NCBI RefSeq assembly: GCF_042242105.1
Contig: NC_092028.1
Coordinates: 8,541,338-8,605,337 of the forward strand
Source of the DNA: Pempheris klunzingeri
Lineage: Eukaryota > Chordata > Actinopteri > Acropomatiformes > Pempheridae
Reading direction: 5' to 3'
DNA length: 64,000 nt
Of this stretch, positions 63,791 to 64,000 are shown piece by piece. Both the position numbers and the translations under genes were made by a program. Under the pieces are notes generated by a model. That model was given only the letters and a program-made list of their open reading frames with translations. It searched no databases and was not told where the DNA came from. Within the stretch, counting starts at the first letter, position 1. Each line of letters begins with the position of its first letter.

Positions 63791-64000
63791 AGCAGCCACA
63801 AACAGGAAGAAAACATCCAGCGGTTATTCAAGCGGCGAGAGCTCCGGCTAGCTTAGTAGCCTGTGTAGCATTGGCACAGTAATGAAACGGTCTTGAGAGT
63901 CGGGAATACAGTGGTGTTTTATCATGCTGTGTCCGGAGTAGGGACTATATCCATTGATACCCAAGGAATATAATTCCCTTCGACTTTCCTCCGGTCCGAG

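Overview
The window is vertebrate nuclear DNA from a teleost fish, probably a spiny-rayed (percomorph) species. The evidence is split genes with GT-AG introns, fish-type NLR immune receptors (FISNA-NACHT plus B30.2), a tac4 gene beside kat7, and fish-typical MITEs, SINEs and repeat tails. It has no bacterial or viral coding content, CRISPR, origin or operon. All gene models below were assembled by eye from splice sites and reading-frame continuity.

Layout. (1) 1-3031 (+): the last four coding exons of kat7 (HBO1, a MYST histone acetyltransferase), with a probable 3' UTR to about 4.85 kb. (2) 7872-9643 (-): tac4, a five-exon tachykinin precursor encoding two amidated peptides. The kat7-tac4 linkage matches human 17q21. 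(3) 9.8-22.3 kb: gene-poor DNA with several repeat families. (4) 21.7-39.2 kb: a recent tandem duplication of about 8.6 kb. Each unit carries one intact nine-exon NLR gene on the minus strand (PYD-like, FISNA, NACHT, four LRR exons, PRY-SPRY; 1192 aa each). (5) 39568-42898 (-): a six-exon gene for a secreted or membrane glycoprotein that I do not recognise, with a one-base problem in its leader. (6) 46048-50826 (-): a ghrelin/motilin-receptor-family GPCR with very long extracellular loops 2 and 3. (7) 52177-55299 (+): eci1, a mitochondrial enoyl-CoA isomerase. (8) 56765-60452 (-): dnase1, a secreted endonuclease. The eci1-dnase1 pair recalls human ECI1-DNASE1L2 on 16p13.3. (9) 63.7-64 kb: a promoter-like segment pointing rightward out of the window.

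The genes belong to unrelated pathways: chromatin, neuropeptide signalling, innate immunity, peptide-hormone reception, fatty-acid oxidation and extracellular DNA digestion. The lineage-specific part is the middle: the duplicated NLR pair, the unrecognised glycoprotein and the loop-expanded receptor. The two NLR copies are nearly identical except in part of the B30.2 domain, where substitutions cluster. The most unusual single object is the receptor, whose two loop insertions appear to derive from two different kinds of simple repeat.
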